This document shows positions 52,469 through 62,338 of a stretch of 64,000 bases of DNA, piece after piece. Position 1 is the first letter of the stretch; every line of letters starts with the position of its first letter. The notes under the pieces are model-generated. The model worked only from the letters and a program-made list of their open reading frames with translations, had not been told where the DNA came from and did no database searches. Position numbers and translations under genes: made by a program. This stretch comes from Corynebacterium glaucum (GTDB lineage: Bacteria; Actinomycetota; Actinomycetes; Mycobacteriales; Mycobacteriaceae): NCBI RefSeq assembly GCF_002287505.1, contig NZ_CP019688.1, forward strand, positions 620,001 through 684,000, given 5' to 3'.

Positions 52469-53122
52469 CTACAGGACGGTGAGTGACTTCTTCGACGCCT
52501 CGATGAGGTCGCTGTTCTTGCGTGCGCGTTCGAGGGTGTTCCACTGATCCTGGGGGATGGACTTCCTCGCCTGAGCGATCACATCCTCATCGGGAGTCGC
52601 CCACGCGATCGGCATTGGGGTGATCGTCTGCCAGTGGGCTTTGTCGTGGTTGGAGCGCTGGGCGCCAACCGCAGTGACTGGCACCTTCGTGCCAATGGAG
52701 TCTTTGGTGTTGGGGATGGGGCGGACTACCTGGGAAGTGATGGCCCACTTCGGTGGCAACTCGGGATCCACGTTCGCGTTCACTAGTGCGGTCAGGGTGA
52801 GCGTCGTGCCGACGTTTTCGGTGATGATTGCCGGGGCGAGCGGGTGGGCGTCGTAAAGCTCTTGTGCCTTGCCGACGGAACGGGGGATGACAAGCGCAAC
52901 CACCAGCATCATCACCCCGAACAGGCCCAGGCCGAGGGAGCCGAGAAGTCGCCAGGGTGAGGCGGGATCGACCAGGAACCAGATGAGGACGGCGGCGATC
53001 AAGCTAAGTACAAATAGGGCAATGCCGGAGATGACGAGGTTCTTCGTGTTGCGCAGCATCTCGTTGTGCTGCTTCGCGTACGCCTCGTCAACATCGAACT
53101 TGAACACCTTCATCGCACTCAT
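52469..53122 (-). CDS. DUF3239 membrane protein
   Basis: 217-residue protein of a corynebacterial family of unknown function. Residues 1-27 are soluble, two membrane helices span about 28-52 and 57-80, and a beta-rich domain of about 130 residues follows (LAPAIITENVGTTLTLTALVN, WAITSQVVRPIPNT). ATG 53122 follows -10 box TACACT (53130-53135) by 7 bases, suggesting a leaderless mRNA; ATG 53113 is a second option. No partner is evident. Confidence 0.75.
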   Translation of the reverse strand: MSAMKVFKFDVDEAYAKQHNEMLRNTKNLVISGIALFVLSLIAAVLIWFLVDPASPWRLLGSLGLGLFGVMMLVVALVIPRSVGKAQELYDAHPLAPAIITENVGTTLTLTALVNANVDPELPPKWAITSQVVRPIPNTKDSIGTKVPVTAVGAQRSNHDKAHWQTITPMPIAWATPDEDVIAQARKSIPQDQWNTLERARKNSDLIEASKKSLTVL

Positions 53123-53146
53123 GGGTTTGAGTGTATCGGGCGGGGG

Positions 53147-54790
53147 TTAGAGGTCTGCGGCGTCTACCAGCCTGTAGGCATAGCCCTGCTCCGCCAGGAA
53201 GCGCTGCCGGCGCTGCGCGTACTCGGCGTCGAGGGTGTCGCGGGCGACGATCGTGTAGAACAGCGCCTCCGAGCCGTCCGCCTTCGGGCGCAGCAGCCGG
53301 CCGAGCCGCTGCGCCTCCTCCTGGCGCGAGCCGAACGTGCCGGAGACCTGGATGCCCACAGCAGCTTCAGGCAGGTCGATAGAAAAGTTCGCCACTTTGC
53401 TGACGACGAGCGTGGACAACTCCCCGCTGCGAAAGGCATCGAACGTCCGCTCTCGGGATTTCGTCGTGGAAGAGCCGTCGATAAGCGGGGCCCCGATGTG
53501 TGCGGCGATCTCCTCGAGCTGCTCGACGTACGCACCGATGATGAGGGTCTGCTTGCCCGCGTGCTGGCGGAGGATGCTCTCGAGCGCGCTGAGTTTGGAT
53601 TGGCTGCAGGCGGCGATGCGGTAGCGCTCGCGGGTTTCGGCGGTGGCGTAGAGCATGCGTTCTTCGGCAGTGAGGGACGTGCGAACCTCGACGCACTCGG
53701 CGGTGGCGATAAAGCCGGCGGCCTCGAGCTCCTTCCAGGGCGCGTCGTAGCGCTTCGGCCCGATGAGGGAGAAGACGTCGTCTTCGCGGCCGTCCTCACG
53801 CACGAGCGTGGCGGTGAGGCCGAGGCGGCGGCGCGATTGCAGGTCCGCGGCCATCCGGAAGACGGGAGCGGGGAGGAGGTGGACTTCGTCGTAGATGATG
53901 AGGCCCCAGTCGCGCGAATCGAACAGCTCGAGCGCCTTGTACTCACCCTTGGTCTTGCGCGTGACCACCTGGTACGTCGCGATGGTGACGGGGCGGATCT
54001 CCTTTCGCTCGCCGGAGTATTCGCCGATCTCGTCTGGTGTGAGCGAGGTGCGGCGCAGCAGTTCGTCGCGCCACTGGCGCCCGGCGACGGTGTTGGTCAC
54101 CAGAATCAGCGTGGTGGTTTGCGCCTGCGCCATCGACGCCGCGCCCACGATGGTCTTGCCGGCGCCGCAGGGCAGAACGACAACGCCGGAACCGCCCTCC
54201 CAGAACGACTGGGTGGCGTACTCCTGGTAGTCGCGCAGGTGCCAGTTGCCGCCGGCGGTGAGCTCGATCGGGTGGTGCTCACCGTCGACGTAGCCGGCGA
54301 GATCCTCGACCGGCCACGCGAGTTTGGTCAGCTCCTGCTTGATACGTCCGCGCTCAGACGGGTGGACGGGCACCGTGACTTCGTCGATCGGGGTACCGGT
54401 GAGCGGGGTGATCTTCTTGCTACGCAGGACCTCGGTGACGATCTCCGGCTCCTCGGCTTCGAGGATCAGTCCGTGAGCTGGGTGCTTCACCAGCTTCAAC
54501 CGCCCGTAGCGCGCCATGGTCTCTGCCACATCGATCAGCAAGGATTGCGGCACCGGGAATCGGGAGTAGCGCTCGAGCGTATCGACGGCCTGTTCAGCGT
54601 CGAACCCAGCCGCTCGCGCGTTCCACAGCGCGAGCGGCGTGACGCGGTATGTGTGCACGTGCTCCGGGGCGCGTTCCAGTTCCGCGAACGGTGCCAGGGC
54701 AGCGCGTGCCTCATCAGCCTTTGGGTGGGCGACCTCCAGGAGCACCGTTTTGTCGGACTGGACGATCAGAGGGCCGTCGCCAAGCGCCAT
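53147..54790 (-). CDS. XPB/Rad25-like DNA helicase
   Basis: Superfamily 2 helicase of 547 residues resembling archaeal/actinobacterial XPB. The N-terminal about 180 residues form a helicase-associated/damage-recognition region, then RDYQEYATQSFW, PCGAGKTIVG (Walker A), IYDEVHLLPAPVFR (DEVH box), GLTATLVREDGRE and the C-terminal RQEEAQRLGRLLRPK (motif VI). Probable role: DNA repair or transcription-linked unwinding with 3'-5' polarity. ATG 54790 has AAGGAG 8-9 bases upstream. A second protein with the related N-terminal domain is encoded at 58844-60907. Confidence 0.9.
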   Translation of the reverse strand: MALGDGPLIVQSDKTVLLEVAHPKADEARAALAPFAELERAPEHVHTYRVTPLALWNARAAGFDAEQAVDTLERYSRFPVPQSLLIDVAETMARYGRLKLVKHPAHGLILEAEEPEIVTEVLRSKKITPLTGTPIDEVTVPVHPSERGRIKQELTKLAWPVEDLAGYVDGEHHPIELTAGGNWHLRDYQEYATQSFWEGGSGVVVLPCGAGKTIVGAASMAQAQTTTLILVTNTVAGRQWRDELLRRTSLTPDEIGEYSGERKEIRPVTIATYQVVTRKTKGEYKALELFDSRDWGLIIYDEVHLLPAPVFRMAADLQSRRRLGLTATLVREDGREDDVFSLIGPKRYDAPWKELEAAGFIATAECVEVRTSLTAEERMLYATAETRERYRIAACSQSKLSALESILRQHAGKQTLIIGAYVEQLEEIAAHIGAPLIDGSSTTKSRERTFDAFRSGELSTLVVSKVANFSIDLPEAAVGIQVSGTFGSRQEEAQRLGRLLRPKADGSEALFYTIVARDTLDAEYAQRRQRFLAEQGYAYRLVDAADL

Positions 54791-54868
54791 GCATTTGCTC
54801 CTTTTTGCTGGTGATTTGCGATGTGAGCTTACGCTGCGGGGGCGTGCTTCCCCGAATCGCGCGAGCTG

Positions 54869-54897
54869 TTGCAGGGTGCTGAGAGCGGGCTTAGCAT
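54869..54897 (+). promoter_or_regulatory. Promoter of the secreted phosphatase gene
   Basis: TTGCAG (54869-54874), 17 bases, TAGCAT (54892-54897), giving a leader of about 60 bases before ATG 54963. Confidence 0.6.
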
Positions 54898-54962
54898 GGC
54901 GTTTAGGCAGGCTGAAGAACAACTGTCATCCGCACACCCCACCTCCCAGGAGTTTCTTCGTC

Positions 54963-56642
54963 ATGCGCACCCGTTTCCTTACCGTCTCCCTCGCGGCCGC
55001 CGTCGCCGTGTCCGGTCTCACCGTCCCTGTTGCTTCCGGCCAGGAGCAGCAGCAGGGGGCTCCAATCACCGCCACGAACGAGTACATCCAGAACAACTAC
55101 ATCAATAAGTTCTTGCTGCCGACGAAGAAGCCGGAGAATGTCATCCTCCAGGCTGGTGCGTCCGAGTCCACCGTAATGCTGAACTGGGTCACCGAGGCTG
55201 GTGTTGAGGGCCAGGTCGTTCGCATCCGTGAGGCTGGCCAGGCAAACGATGCAGCTCGTACTGTTTCCGCTACGGCCACGAACGAGACGGTTTCGGTTAC
55301 CGAGGGCGACCCGCGCAAGATCACCCCGGTGCTGACCGAGGTCACTGCCCACAAGGTCACCGTTGACAACCTCAAGGAGAACACCGAGTACACCTACTCG
55401 GTTGGTTCTGAGGCTGACGGCTGGTCTGAGGAATTCACCTTCAACACCGGCACCTACGGCGACAGCTGGAACTTCCTGCACTTCGGCGACGTGCAGGTTT
55501 ACTCCAACAAGGAAGAGTTCCAGGACCAGGTCGCTGGCTGGACCAACACCGTCGACCAGGCCACCACCAAGTTCCCGCAGACCTCTTTCCTGCTTTCCGC
55601 AGGCGACCAGGCCAACCACTCCTCGCTGCAGGAGCACGCGGGCTTTATGTCTCCCGATGCAGTGCGTGAGTACCGCACCGTGGTCAACATGGGTAACCAC
55701 GACCGCTACCACGCGCCCACGTACGAAGCCGTCTACAACCGTCCGAACATCGAGGACGAGAACTACTGGTTCACGTACAACAACGCGCTGTTCGTTTCGC
55801 TGGACTCCAACGACTGGAAGGACTTCGACGACGACGTTGCGTTCCTGCGCAAGGTGGTCAAGGAGCAGGGCGCTGACAAGGACTGGGTCATTCTGACCTA
55901 CCACCACGCGACCTTCTCACAGGCCTACCACCAGGAAGACCGCAGCATCATGTACTGGCGTGAGCGCATGACCCCGGTGTTCTCTGAGCTCGATGTGGAT
56001 TTGGTCCTGGGCGGCCACGACCACATCTACACCCGTTCCTACCTCATGGAGGGCCACAACCCAGTCGACACCGGTCGCGAAGCCAAGATCGGCGAGACCG
56101 TGGCTAAGCAGCCGGGTCAGGTGCAGTACGTCACCTCGAACTCTGCTTCCGGTTCGAAGTACTACCAGTTCTTCGACTTCAAGAAGGGTGAGCGTGACGA
56201 GGATACGAAGCACGAGTTCGGCCAGACGGTCAACGACAAGACCATCCGCACCTACACCGCGTTCTGGGAGCAGAAGGAGAACCCGAACTACTCCAACGTT
56301 GCGGTGACCAAGGACGGTCTGAAGGTTTCCACCTTTGACACCGTAACCGGCGAGACGGTGGATGAATTCACTCTGACCCGCGCGGGTGTGGGCCAGCCGC
56401 AGGATCCGAAACCGGCCGACCCGAAGCCGCAGGACCCGAAGCCGGCCGACCCGAAGCAGGACGGCAGCGCTTCCTCCTCCGACAAGAACACAGACAAGAA
56501 CAAGGATGACAACGGTTCGTCGCGCAACGCTGGCATTGCCGTCGGCGTGATCGCAGCGATCGCTGCAGTGCTCGGCGGCATCTTCTTCGCCGCTCAGCAG
56601 AACCTCTTCGCGGCGCTGAACCAGTTCCTGCCGAAGATGTAG
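54963..56642 (+). CDS. Secreted, membrane-anchored purple acid phosphatase-like metallophosphoesterase
   Basis: Exported phosphoesterase of 559 residues. Signal peptide about 1-25 (MRTRF, core, VASG). An N-terminal fibronectin-III-like domain (about 50-160) precedes the dinuclear metal domain with FGDVQVYS, SAGDQANHSS, MGNHDRYH, YHHATFS and GGHDHIYTRS. Near the C-terminus lie proline repeats (DPKPADPKPQDPKPADPKQD), a charged stretch and a final hydrophobic helix (GIAVGVIAAIAAVLGGIFF) that should hold it at the membrane. AGGAG precedes ATG. Likely scavenges phosphate from organic esters; no Pho box was checked. Confidence 0.88.
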   Translation: MRTRFLTVSLAAAVAVSGLTVPVASGQEQQQGAPITATNEYIQNNYINKFLLPTKKPENVILQAGASESTVMLNWVTEAGVEGQVVRIREAGQANDAARTVSATATNETVSVTEGDPRKITPVLTEVTAHKVTVDNLKENTEYTYSVGSEADGWSEEFTFNTGTYGDSWNFLHFGDVQVYSNKEEFQDQVAGWTNTVDQATTKFPQTSFLLSAGDQANHSSLQEHAGFMSPDAVREYRTVVNMGNHDRYHAPTYEAVYNRPNIEDENYWFTYNNALFVSLDSNDWKDFDDDVAFLRKVVKEQGADKDWVILTYHHATFSQAYHQEDRSIMYWRERMTPVFSELDVDLVLGGHDHIYTRSYLMEGHNPVDTGREAKIGETVAKQPGQVQYVTSNSASGSKYYQFFDFKKGERDEDTKHEFGQTVNDKTIRTYTAFWEQKENPNYSNVAVTKDGLKVSTFDTVTGETVDEFTLTRAGVGQPQDPKPADPKPQDPKPADPKQDGSASSSDKNTDKNKDDNGSSRNAGIAVGVIAAIAAVLGGIFFAAQQNLFAALNQFLPKM

Positions 56643-56761
56643 CACCTCTTTCCGCCAAGCGTTCACCGCACCTTCAGCGTCGGCACGTCCGAGCCCGGAG
56701 GTGCGGTTGCGTTGTTCAGGTACCCGCCTCCTGTACCGTAACTGCGAAGGAGGTCATACCT

Positions 56762-57640
56762 ATGGCAACAATCGAGATCCGCGACCTGCACAAACGCTTC
56801 GGCGAAGTCCAAGCCCTGGACGGCATGAGCTTCAGCGTCGCCGATGGAGAGATGTACGGCTTCGTCGGCTCGAACGGCGCCGGCAAGTCCACCACCATGC
56901 GCATTGCACTCGGGGTGCTCACAGCAGACTCCGGCGAGGTGCTTCTCGACGGCCACCCGCTCGACCAGAGCTCCCGCCGCCGGATCGGCTACATGCCGGA
57001 GGAGCGCGGACTCTACGGCAAGGAGAGAATCCTCGAGCAGCTGGTCTTCCTGGCCAAGCTCCACGGTGTCGACGGCGCCGCCGCGAAGCAGCGGGGAAGT
57101 GAGCTCCTCGAAGAACTGGGCCTCGCCGAGCGTCAAAACGACAAGCTCGACGACCTCTCGCTCGGCAACCAGCAGCGCGTCCAGCTCGCAGCCAGCCTCA
57201 TTCACGACCCGGACATCCTCATCCTCGACGAGCCATTCTCCGGCCTTGACCCCGTCGCAGTCGACGTGATGAGCACGATGCTCACCAACCGCGCTCGCGC
57301 GGGAGTGCCCGTGATCTTCTCCTCGCACCAGCTCGACCTGGTTCAGCGTCTCTGCGACCGCGTCGGCATCGTCGCGCGAGGCAGCATGGTCGCAGAAGGC
57401 ACCGTCGCCGAGCTCCGCGCCCGCGGCCCGGTTCGATTTCGGGTCGGCACCTCAGCAAGCGGTTGGCTGCCCGAGGGCACATTGCTTATCGACGGCTCCG
57501 CTGCCCACGCCATCGTAGAAACATCAACCCCCGACGATGACCAACGCATCCTCCACGCCGCACTTGCTGCCGGCCCTGTCCATGAGTTCACCCGTGTCGT
57601 GCCTGATCTCGCCGACCTGTTCAAGGAGGTTGTGCAGTAA
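56762..57640 (+). CDS. ABC exporter ATPase, NatA-like
   Basis: ATPase of 292 residues: GSNGAGKSTTM (Walker A), LSLGNQQRVQLAASLI (signature with Gly-to-Leu/Gly variant SLGNQQ), LILDEPFSGLDP (Walker B) and SSHQLDLVQRL (switch). SLGNQQR is usual in the NatA/YhaQ group. AAGGAGG precedes ATG. The TAA overlaps the permease ATG by one base. A 20-base stretch around the 11-mer copy at 57484 is identical to one in hisN. Confidence 0.9.
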   Translation: MATIEIRDLHKRFGEVQALDGMSFSVADGEMYGFVGSNGAGKSTTMRIALGVLTADSGEVLLDGHPLDQSSRRRIGYMPEERGLYGKERILEQLVFLAKLHGVDGAAAKQRGSELLEELGLAERQNDKLDDLSLGNQQRVQLAASLIHDPDILILDEPFSGLDPVAVDVMSTMLTNRARAGVPVIFSSHQLDLVQRLCDRVGIVARGSMVAEGTVAELRARGPVRFRVGTSASGWLPEGTLLIDGSAAHAIVETSTPDDDQRILHAALAAGPVHEFTRVVPDLADLFKEVVQ

Positions 57641-58857
57641 TGCCTGCGAACACCAACGTTGTCAAGCCGTACTCGCCGATGCACACGGTGCTGACCACCG
57701 CGATGCGGGAGATCCAGTTTCTGACGCGCTCCAAGGGCGTCATTTTCACGCTCGCGATCACGCTGATTGCGATTGTGGCGCTCACGGGTTTCGGCACGTG
57801 GCAGAAAAACAAGAACGACGACGCCGAGGCACCTGCAATTGCCGCGGTCAATATGGACACACAGCTGCTCGCCGACGCCGGCTACGACGGCCGCGCGGCA
57901 GCCGACCTGGATGAGGCCGTGCAGATGGTGCGAGACGGCGATGTCGAGGCCGCCGTGGTGGTCGACGATTCGCAGTGGCAGGTCATCTCAGACGGATTTC
58001 CCCCTGCTGACATCATGGCCGGCATCGATGGGCTTGCCGACACCTATGCGCGCACCGCGGCGCTGACTGAGCTCGGGGTGTCGCCAGCCGAATACGAGGC
58101 CGCCGCGCCGCAGATCGATGTCGTTGCCGTTGACGTCGATGAAGCCGCGGGCGACGAAACCGACTCGGAGGATTCCTTAGCCCGCTTGTTCACTACCTTG
58201 ATCGCGCTTTCAGTGGTCGTGCTCTCCGTGATCACCTTCGCAGCGCAGGTAGGTAGCCGTGTCACCGAAGAGAAGTCGTCTCGTGTCATCGAGCTGATCT
58301 TGTCCTCTGTCCGCCCGCTCGATTTCCTCGCCGGAAAGCTCCTGGGCGCGCTGGCCTACGGATTCCTTGCCACCTCATTCCTTATTCTCGTTGGTGCCGT
58401 CAGCATGCGGGCCACCGGACTATTAGACGGCGTCGACTTTGACTGGTCGGTCTTCCCGATCCTGCTGGTCGCGTGGCTACTCGGAATGCTGTTCTTCGGC
58501 GGCCTCTACGCCGCTGCCGGCGCGATGGTGCAACGCACGGAGGACCTGCAATCAACCCAGATGCCGATCCTGCTGCTCCTGATGGCAAGTGCCTATGTCC
58601 CGGCGTTCGGATGGTCGGCAACCGACACGACGTGGATGCAGGTCATGAGCTGGATCCCGCCGTTTTCCATCTTCGCCGCGCCGCTGTCCTACGCGGCCGG
58701 AGATTTCACTGCAACGCAGCTGCTGGGGTCGTTCGCCCTCGCCACCGTGGTTACGGTGATCGTCGTGTGGCTTGCCGCGCGGGTGTACCAGCGCACCATC
58801 CTCAACAACGGGCGCGTGACCAAGTGGTCGGAGGCACTGCGGATCAAGCAAGCGTGA
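57640..58857 (+). CDS. ABC exporter permease, NatB-like (ABC-2 family)
   Basis: Membrane subunit of 405 residues: N-terminal helix (about 30-50), a large extracellular domain of about 130 residues rich in acidic residues, then six helices including AQVGSRVTEEKSSRVIELILSSVRPLDFLAGKLLG, the hallmark of NatB/YhaP-type exporters, and GAMVQRTEDLQSTQMP. Pairs with the ATPase for export of sodium, peptide or lipid. The last 14 bases overlap the convergent helicase-associated gene. Confidence 0.88.
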   Translation: MPANTNVVKPYSPMHTVLTTAMREIQFLTRSKGVIFTLAITLIAIVALTGFGTWQKNKNDDAEAPAIAAVNMDTQLLADAGYDGRAAADLDEAVQMVRDGDVEAAVVVDDSQWQVISDGFPPADIMAGIDGLADTYARTAALTELGVSPAEYEAAAPQIDVVAVDVDEAAGDETDSEDSLARLFTTLIALSVVVLSVITFAAQVGSRVTEEKSSRVIELILSSVRPLDFLAGKLLGALAYGFLATSFLILVGAVSMRATGLLDGVDFDWSVFPILLVAWLLGMLFFGGLYAAAGAMVQRTEDLQSTQMPILLLLMASAYVPAFGWSATDTTWMQVMSWIPPFSIFAAPLSYAAGDFTATQLLGSFALATVVTVIVVWLAARVYQRTILNNGRVTKWSEALRIKQA

Positions 58858-60907
58858 CGCGCGTGATCCTGGGCAAGGCGATGCGCACTACTCGCTCCGT
58901 CGCTTCGTCTAGCGCGTCGACCTGTCCCGCGTTCACCGACAGCGGCAGGACCGTCAGCGTGCGTCCTCGCCCGCTCTTGTCCACGTAGCCGAGGGTGACG
59001 TGTCGCCGGCCCCGCGCCGCTGCTCGCAGGGTCTCCAGCGTGTCGCTTTGCTCCGCGGGTGCTGAATCCTCGGTCGCGCCGGAGCGGAGGGTTTCAACGA
59101 TGCGGTCCCGCTGCGCCGGATCGACGGTTCGCGGACGGGGGAGCGTGGACGGGGTGGCCGGCACCAGCGATGGCTCGGGGGCCACGTTGAGCTCGATGCC
59201 CTGAGCGTCTTCCGCAATCGGCTGCAGGCCCGCTTCTCGCAGCGCAGCAATCAGCTGCCCGAGCGGGAGTTCGGAAACCGCGACAGTCGGGGCAAGCACA
59301 CGCAAGCCGCACTGCTGCGCGGCGGTAGCGATCAGCGCCTCGTCGTCGCTGCGCACATAACTCAGCGCACTGCCCGCACGGATCGAGCCGTGGGTGCGCG
59401 CGACATCGTCAATCAGGAAGCTAATCCCTTGCGGAACCTCGCCGACCACGTGCTCAGCCAGCCAATCATGCATCTGGGCACTGGTCAGTCCACTATCAAG
59501 GGCATTGCGTATCGACGCCTCGGTCACACGCCATACACTTGCCAGTCCCGGGGATTCTAAGTCGGCGATTCGCTCGATGAACCGCGCAGCTTCCGGGGTG
59601 AGCGGGCCGGGTGCGAGCACGGTCATATCCGCTTGGGCTATGACGTAGCCGACTTCGTCGGGAACGAGGTCCTTGGCAGCGGCGGCGACATCACTGCCGT
59701 CAAGCAGGGCAGTCGCCGGAGACGACGGCACGTGCTGGGCGAGCGCGCCGACGGCCTGGCCCTCGGCAACCACGGCGTCGATAAGCGCGTCGCGCATGCC
59801 GGATGCTGCCAGCGGGGCGTGGAAGAGGAGCTGTTGCATCTCTCCGCCGTGGCGCAGGATCGTGGCCCGGGCATGGCGAAGCTCTGGCACGTGGCTCTCC
59901 GCGGACAGAAGCTTGTGGCCGGTGTCGATGCGCCACGGAGAGGCGACCCAGCCCGCGAGGAGCACAGCCCACTGGTCCGACAGTGTGGCATCCAGCCAAC
60001 TGAGCGCGTCTCGGGTGGCAGCGAGGACGTCTGCATTGTCGACGCTGCCGCGGCCGATCAAGCCTGCCGACTCGCCGATCGTGATCAGCAACGACGGATC
60101 GAAGCCGAGCTCCTTTTCCAAGGCGGCCAGCACGCGGACGCCGACGGTGCCGTCTTTGTTCAACGCGACCGGGCGTGCCAAGAGCGCTGTGATGAGCTGC
60201 CGCAACTGTCGCACCGCTTCTAGACCTTGGCTCGCAGCTATTTCGTTGACCTCAGCAAGATCCGCCTCCGGTAACGCGGGCGGCTCGGTGGGAAAGATGC
60301 GCGGTCGATGCCCAGCGAGCACGTCGCGGATGGGCCGGGGGAGACGCACGGTGCTGGAATCGGCGCGTACCAAAAACCCAGCTGCTATCAGGCGAGCGAC
60401 GGGGGTGTCCGGGTTGGCGTCGGTAGCAGCTGACTTAGTAGTGCCGACGCCGCCGGCGTTCGCGAGCGTTTCCAGTACCTGACGTTCACGCGCGGGCAGG
60501 GCGGCCAGGCGCGCTTCGAGGTCATCCGGGGCGGTGTCGCTGATTCGCCACCCCGGCGGCAATGCCGACAACGTGCCCGGTGCAATCCGAACCGCGGTAT
60601 CCGGGCCGTACACCAGCGCGCGCTCCCGCAGGCGGGTGAGGTTGCCGGGTAGGGCGTCCGGCCGCTCGCCGAGTGACGCGTCGACGGGGTCCAACTCGGC
60701 GCCGGCGTCTGCGAGGCGCTCCAACGCTCTCAGGTCAGCCGCGTTGAGGGAACGCAGCGCGAGCGCCACCGACCCCGGCAGCGATAAGCGGGTGGCCAAG
60801 GACCCGAGTGAGGGTGGGGTAGGGAAGAAGGCGTCGGGGCGTGCGTCGATAAGCAATTTGAGCTCTTCTTCTGAGAGCTCGGTGAGTGCTTGGGTGAACG
60901 TAGACAT
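58844..60907 (-). CDS. Helicase-associated (XPB/Ssl2 N-terminal-like) domain protein
   Basis: Protein of 687 residues without helicase motifs. The N-terminal half is helical and Leu/Ala-rich (LSEEELKLLIDARPD at the start). The C-terminal part holds a module like that of XPB-type helicases (TVLAPGPLTPEAARFIERIADLESPG, WRVTEASIRNALDSGLTSAQMHDWL, ISFLIDDVARTHGSIRAGSALSYVRSDDE), then a WYL-like tail (HVTLGYVDKSGRGRTLTVLPL). It may work with the XPB-like helicase 4 kb away. Two GCTTATCGACG copies (59778, 60845) code L-I-D-A. ATG 60907 follows TAACAT (60917-60922) by 9 bases. Confidence 0.85.
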   Translation of the reverse strand: MSTFTQALTELSEEELKLLIDARPDAFFPTPPSLGSLATRLSLPGSVALALRSLNAADLRALERLADAGAELDPVDASLGERPDALPGNLTRLRERALVYGPDTAVRIAPGTLSALPPGWRISDTAPDDLEARLAALPARERQVLETLANAGGVGTTKSAATDANPDTPVARLIAAGFLVRADSSTVRLPRPIRDVLAGHRPRIFPTEPPALPEADLAEVNEIAASQGLEAVRQLRQLITALLARPVALNKDGTVGVRVLAALEKELGFDPSLLITIGESAGLIGRGSVDNADVLAATRDALSWLDATLSDQWAVLLAGWVASPWRIDTGHKLLSAESHVPELRHARATILRHGGEMQQLLFHAPLAASGMRDALIDAVVAEGQAVGALAQHVPSSPATALLDGSDVAAAAKDLVPDEVGYVIAQADMTVLAPGPLTPEAARFIERIADLESPGLASVWRVTEASIRNALDSGLTSAQMHDWLAEHVVGEVPQGISFLIDDVARTHGSIRAGSALSYVRSDDEALIATAAQQCGLRVLAPTVAVSELPLGQLIAALREAGLQPIAEDAQGIELNVAPEPSLVPATPSTLPRPRTVDPAQRDRIVETLRSGATEDSAPAEQSDTLETLRAAARGRRHVTLGYVDKSGRGRTLTVLPLSVNAGQVDALDEATERVVRIALPRITRVTLA

Positions 60908-60950
60908 TTCGCGCTCATGTTACGTGCGTTTTGCCAGCGAACGTGAAACA

Positions 60951-61154
60951 ATGAGCAGCATGGCAAAAGAAGCAGAGAAGATCGGCCGCGCGAACCCGGC
61001 GTGGCCCACGCACGTCCCCGGTAACGGCCACCCTGTGACCGAGATTTCCTCGAAGCTCACTGGCGCGAACAGCCCGTTCGGCAACGAACTGGTGCTGCCG
61101 ATGCCGCCGGAGCAGACCGGCTACGTGCACACCACGACGCGCATCAACAAGTAG
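60951..61154 (+). CDS. Small conserved protein, 67 residues
   Basis: Soluble small protein rich in Pro, Gly and Asn (MAKEAEKIGRANPAWPTHVP, GNGHPVTEISSKLTG, FGNELVLPMPPEQTGYVH). No transmembrane segment or known motif. Two starts are possible: ATG 60951 (MSSMAKE) and ATG 60960. It is divergent from the helicase-associated gene and followed by a good terminator, which supports a real gene. Function unknown. Confidence 0.6.
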   Translation: MSSMAKEAEKIGRANPAWPTHVPGNGHPVTEISSKLTGANSPFGNELVLPMPPEQTGYVHTTTRINK

Positions 61155-61179
61155 CTTCGGGTCTCACCCTCAAAGCAAA

Positions 61180-61216
61180 GCACCGGCTCCCCTCGGTAGG
61201 GGACCCGGTGTTTTTG
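61180..61216 (+). terminator. Intrinsic terminator after the small conserved gene
   Basis: CACCGG-C-TCCCCT pairs with AGGGGA-C-CCGGTG around loop CGGT (61181-61210), followed by TTTTT (61211-61215). It probably also serves the convergent rpf gene. Confidence 0.9.
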
Positions 61217-61232
61217 CGTTTGTGTAACTGGC

Positions 61233-61982
<750 letters not shown>

Positions 61983-61992
61983 TCACCGCCTC

Positions 61993-62019
61993 CGCTTCGC
62001 GCAGGGTGTGGGCGAAGCG
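61993..62019 (-). promoter_or_regulatory. Hairpin in the rpf leader
   Basis: CGCTTCGC (61993-62000) pairs with GCGAAGCG (62012-62019), 8 bp with an 11-base loop, ending about 28 bases before the rpf ATG. It could influence translation or stability. The wider leader was compared with the c-di-AMP (ydaO) aptamer known before some actinobacterial rpf genes and does not match it clearly. Confidence 0.4.
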
Positions 62020-62246
62020 CTCCCTCCCAGTGAAGTTGTTTGCTGTCAAGTCGTCTTGCTGCTCACGGCGACGGGGCTGGGAAGGATGAAGCGTGCACCC
62101 CTTGCCGCATTGCGGGACAGCCTAACGGTTTATAACGATTTAGTCACGCACGGAGCACAAAATAGGTGAACAATGTCCGATTGGCCGCCTACCGGGCGAG
62201 TGCTTTAGCGCCATTTCTGCAGGTATAGGGCAGAAACTACAACTAG

Positions 62247-62262
62247 GGTGATCTGTGTCACA
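62247..62262. promoter_or_regulatory. GlxR (CRP-type) binding site candidate
   Basis: GGTGA-TCTGTG-TCACA differs from the GlxR consensus TGTGA-N6-TCACA at one base. It lies in the rpf-csp interval, about 77 bases before the csp ATG, so cAMP-GlxR may act on csp, on rpf, or both. Confidence 0.6.
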
Positions 62263-62338
62263 CATTCGCGCTTTGTGGGTACGTCGAGGTGGGATAGTAG
62301 ACTCCTAGATTTCTAGATTGTGCACAGGAGGTTTGGCC

